Shown: piece by piece, positions 7,001 to 8,344 of the stretch
Layout: every line of letters starts with the position of its first letter
How positions within the stretch are numbered: the first letter of the stretch is position 1
Source of the DNA: Halomonas sp.
GTDB taxonomy: Bacteria > Pseudomonadota > Gammaproteobacteria > Pseudomonadales > Halomonadaceae
Assembly: GCA_007116835.1 (NCBI GenBank)
Contig: SKHS01000035.1
Span: 1 to 8,344 of the forward strand
Reading direction: 5' to 3'
Length of the DNA: 8,344 bases
Translations under genes and position numbers: made by a program
Notes under the pieces: generated by a model
What the model saw: only the letters and a program-made list of their open reading frames with translations
Told to the model about the DNA's origin: nothing
Database searches by the model: none

Positions 7001-7931
7001 TGATCGGTTATTTGATTTGCCTACCGCAGAGCATGATAACAGTGCGCCTGCTCCTGGCTCGTGGGTCGATGCGGTAGAAACTCAGCACACGCCCTCTGTG
7101 GCGATGCCGGATTGGCTGGATACGCTACCCAATGGCCGACTTCGACTGGCGGACATTCGTCTTGGCGAGCGTCGTTTTGGGCCGTTAACTGCCTACTGGC
7201 AAACAGAAGGGCAGCGTTTTATCCTTTCGCCAGTCGGTCTGACGCTGGGGCAGCTTTCTGCGCGGGGTGAACTGGTCTGGGAAGGCAACGCGGTTAATAG
7301 TCAAACGCGCGCCGATATTTCGATACGGGGTGGGGATGTAGGTACTGCATTAGAACGCCTTGACCAGCCGGTTGCCATGCGCAGCCGCACAACAAACGTT
7401 AGCGCCGCACTTTCTTGGCCTGGAGCGCCGTGGCAGTTTGCCCTAAGTCGGGCGGGCGGCGATATTAGTACGGATATACGTGACGGCCGGTTTGTTACCT
7501 TAGAGTCAACGCCTGCACGCTTGGTGGGGTTACTTAATTTTGACAATATTCTGCGCCGTTTGCGTTTCGATTTTTCAGATATGACGGGGCAGGGAACCGC
7601 CTTTGATAGAGTGCACGGGGCTGCGGATGTCGCCGGTGGTCAGTTAGTGTTACGCGGGCCGTTGCACATTGAAGCGCCCGCTACATCATTAACGCTGACC
7701 GGTAGCGTTAACCTGATACGCCGTGAACTTGACCAGCGTCTTGGCGTCACATTACCTATTAGCCAAAGCTTACCTATTGCCGCGATTGCCGTTGGTGCCC
7801 CCGTTGTGGGTGGCGCACTGTTTATTGCAGACCAGCTGTTTGGCAACGTGCTCGACCGAGCGACCACCATTCATTATCGCGTGCGGGGTCCCTGGACATC
7901 GCCGCAAGTTACTTTAGAAGGCTCTCAATGA
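4080..7931 (+). CDS. yhdP: YhdP family AsmA-like phospholipid transport protein
   Basis: YhdP is a very large inner-membrane-anchored AsmA-like protein. In E. coli, YhdP, TamB and YdbH are partly redundant and together are needed for phospholipid transport to the outer membrane. This copy has 1283 residues (E. coli about 1266). A signal anchor lies at about 12-34 (LLASLAVLLLLARLLI), and nearly all the rest is predicted periplasmic beta structure. A G-x3-W strand motif recurs at 470-474, 600-604, 715-719, 780-784 and 1063-1067, as expected for a long beta groove. The AsmA-like C-terminal part shows GRFVTLESTPARLVGLLNF and FDFSDMTGQGTAFD, then a hydrophobic stretch at about 1231-1254 and IHYRVRGPWTSPQV near the end; these are family hallmarks. 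The only cysteines outside the N-terminal region are C920 and C927. The ATG overlaps the rng stop with no ribosome binding site, so translation is probably coupled. The stop overlaps tldD as ATGA. Confidence 0.95.
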   Translation: MIALRVCLRWCLVAFAGLLASLAVLLLLARLLISQSSFLTPKVEALLEARIGVPVSIEHLSLSLARSDLVLRLEGVHSATPDGQPLASLESALLRLDGWATLVNVAPIFNDARIAGLAFHLYQQEDTVWGWPAPAELPEVIADEPSVDLAALDAWAGLILRQRLWVDNTQLVLHGRQQTVTLHAPTLLLNGDERRTRLEGAVNVLESENLEENKLPAIKMNVEMQPGEQGFRDFSAALQLDMQLDHLIALAAVLRAENMPALEQAGGEVKLWGRWRSGHLDEARLSVDIPELTLRHDIQYAVLRNIQADGIWQRDGAGGEAWLSGNAENVEWAQPEGGSTGPALPRHWYLSHQPDFWELRTSTFELSSLAAWRDYILLPESLTRVLQTLSPSGQVLGLRLGQHEGQWGVDAALTNVAVLPWEKAPGGGPLDAWVQARDLRGRVTFNSAGRTSLNFPELFESPMYLSHAEGVVEWVYNGPNTMISGRDLDVNWEGADVSGGFGLIASEQGGQFGLDIEFANVDALNHPLSQWLPTKAFEPELREWLATDIAGYVPNGSLRLSLPLTERQSAEQLSATLELAVTQGRLPIAPGWPTLDDVEGKLVWKGQVLEAQVEHAQSHGVEVSNGALIFANETLDLSGQLSSTGEALIDFLQAMPDVDLALLKDVRAQGRVEGDVALSLPLNTPEALQLEINARPHFSTLAYQPVALPLEDVQGVVTWQQDGEKSALLGKLTSQLLGNRIEADINVPEEGIALHGDIDTAVLFRLADIPVEQARQVLEGSAQWRGQIALEPSPSITLESQLVGVTSRLPAPFAKSAEQAWNWQLHADLERGRLATQLADIAQARVQQLPNGVLAGEVSLGNNAASVGWPTRPGWNVAAHVATLSPVAWQAALSSLRPATPSSGGGVTGTPLSVMLSTACLQYRNECFGALEASGNIEGQRVAMQLNGDLVSGRVAYQPSSALPLDIAITSLAVDRLFDLPTAEHDNSAPAPGSWVDAVETQHTPSVAMPDWLDTLPNGRLRLADIRLGERRFGPLTAYWQTEGQRFILSPVGLTLGQLSARGELVWEGNAVNSQTRADISIRGGDVGTALERLDQPVAMRSRTTNVSAALSWPGAPWQFALSRAGGDISTDIRDGRFVTLESTPARLVGLLNFDNILRRLRFDFSDMTGQGTAFDRVHGAADVAGGQLVLRGPLHIEAPATSLTLTGSVNLIRRELDQRLGVTLPISQSLPIAAIAVGAPVVGGALFIADQLFGNVLDRATTIHYRVRGPWTSPQVTLEGSQ
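6829..6848 (+). repeat. 7-bp inverted repeat inside yhdP at the cysteine pair
   Basis: GTACTGC (6829-6835) and GCAGTAC (6842-6848) form a perfect 7-bp stem with a six-base loop. It lies within yhdP across the codons around C920. There is no T-tract after it, so it is not a terminator. It is probably incidental. Confidence 0.3.
7917..7921 (+). promoter_or_regulatory. Ribosome binding site of tldD inside the yhdP end
   Basis: GAAGG lies within the last codons of yhdP, six bases before the tldD ATG at 7928. With the ATGA overlap it supports this start and coupled translation. Confidence 0.65.
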
Positions 7932-8344
7932 CTGCATATAAGAGCGATTTAGATACTGCTGTTTCCATTTTGCTGACGCCAGGTGGTCTGGACCTAGAGG
8001 CCCTGGATACAGGCCTGTCTCACGCCATGGGGGGAGGCATTGATTACGCGGACCTCTATTTTCAGCGTACCTGGGAAGAGGGCTGGGTGTTGGAGGATGG
8101 CGAAGTCAAAGAGGCTAGCTACAACATTGATGGAGGTGTTGGGGTGCGCTCGTTAGCCGGTGAAAAGACCGGTTTTGCTTATTCTAACCAGATTACCGCT
8201 GATGCGTTGATGGATACCGGCCGCACAGCGGCAGGGATCGTGCGTAGTGGTAAGCAACTGCCCGGCCAGCCGGTTATCACGGTCAGTGCTGCTGCGCGTT
8301 ATGCAGGCATTGACCCTTTGGCAGGCCTAACTGCCGAAGAAAAA
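7928..8344 (+). CDS. tldD: Metalloprotease TldD, N-terminal part (3' truncated by window)
   Basis: TldD forms a heterodimeric zinc metalloprotease with TldE (PmbA). In E. coli it matures microcin B17 and degrades the antitoxin CcdA, and it cuts unfolded peptides. The frame runs from ATG 7928 to the window edge, 139 codons of a protein of about 480. The visible N-terminal domain matches E. coli TldD: YADLYFQ (40-46), WVLEDGEVK (53-61), SYNIDGGVGVR (64-74) and GEKTGFAYS (78-86), then DPLAGLTAEEK at the edge. The HExxxH zinc motif lies beyond the window and cannot be checked. The start overlaps the yhdP stop by four bases (ATGA), and GAAGG at 7917-7921, six bases upstream, is a fair ribosome binding site. 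The yhdP-tldD order matches E. coli. TldD is favoured over TldE because the WVLED and GEKTGFAY motifs are of TldD type. Confidence 0.95.
   Translation, partial: MTAYKSDLDTAVSILLTPGGLDLEALDTGLSHAMGGGIDYADLYFQRTWEEGWVLEDGEVKEASYNIDGGVGVRSLAGEKTGFAYSNQITADALMDTGRTAAGIVRSGKQLPGQPVITVSAAARYAGIDPLAGLTAEEK

Noticed and set aside
1..8344. Search for tRNA/rRNA genes, insertion sequences, CRISPR arrays, prophage or defence genes
   Set aside because: Nothing seen. The window is almost fully occupied by seven conserved housekeeping genes, with gaps of at most 61 bases.

Overview
The window is an ordinary, gene-dense stretch of gammaproteobacterial chromosome with every gene on the + strand. It carries the conserved cell-shape and envelope cluster mreB-mreC-mreD-maf-rng-yhdP-tldD, in the order known from Escherichia coli. 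Protein matches are closest to the gammaproteobacterial forms, GC content looks moderate (mid-50s %, by eye), and the divergence from E. coli would fit an oceanospirillad such as a Halomonas-like bacterium. That genus-level guess is inference only. I see no mobile elements, RNA genes, CRISPR arrays or signs of horizontal transfer.

Layout. Bases 1-427 are the 3' part of mreB. A 23-29 base gap follows. It holds the 5' half of a terminator-like hairpin whose 3' half and T-tract lie inside the first codons of mreC (451 or 457 to 1392). mreC runs into mreD (1392-1880) through a TAATG stop/start. After 54 bases comes maf (1935-2555, yhdE type), then 61 bases, then rng (RNase G, 2617-4080). rng joins yhdP (4080-7931) by another TAATG, and yhdP joins tldD (7928 to the window end, truncated) by an ATGA overlap. 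No non-coding stretch exceeds 61 bases.

How the genes fit together. MreB, MreC and MreD form the cytoskeletal and membrane scaffold that directs lateral-wall peptidoglycan synthesis. Maf is a house-cleaning nucleotide pyrophosphatase. RNase G is the short RNase E paralogue that trims rRNA and degrades some mRNAs. YhdP is a giant AsmA-like protein that bridges inner and outer membranes for phospholipid transport. TldD is half of the TldD/TldE metalloprotease. The tight junctions suggest co-transcription, with translational coupling at mreC/mreD, rng/yhdP and yhdP/tldD.

I did not find an undescribed system. The most interesting local signals are the hairpin plus T-run that wraps the mreC start site and its non-ATG start codon (TTG or possibly ATT). 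Lesser ones are a hairpin in place of a ribosome binding site before yhdP, and a lone periplasmic cysteine pair in YhdP.
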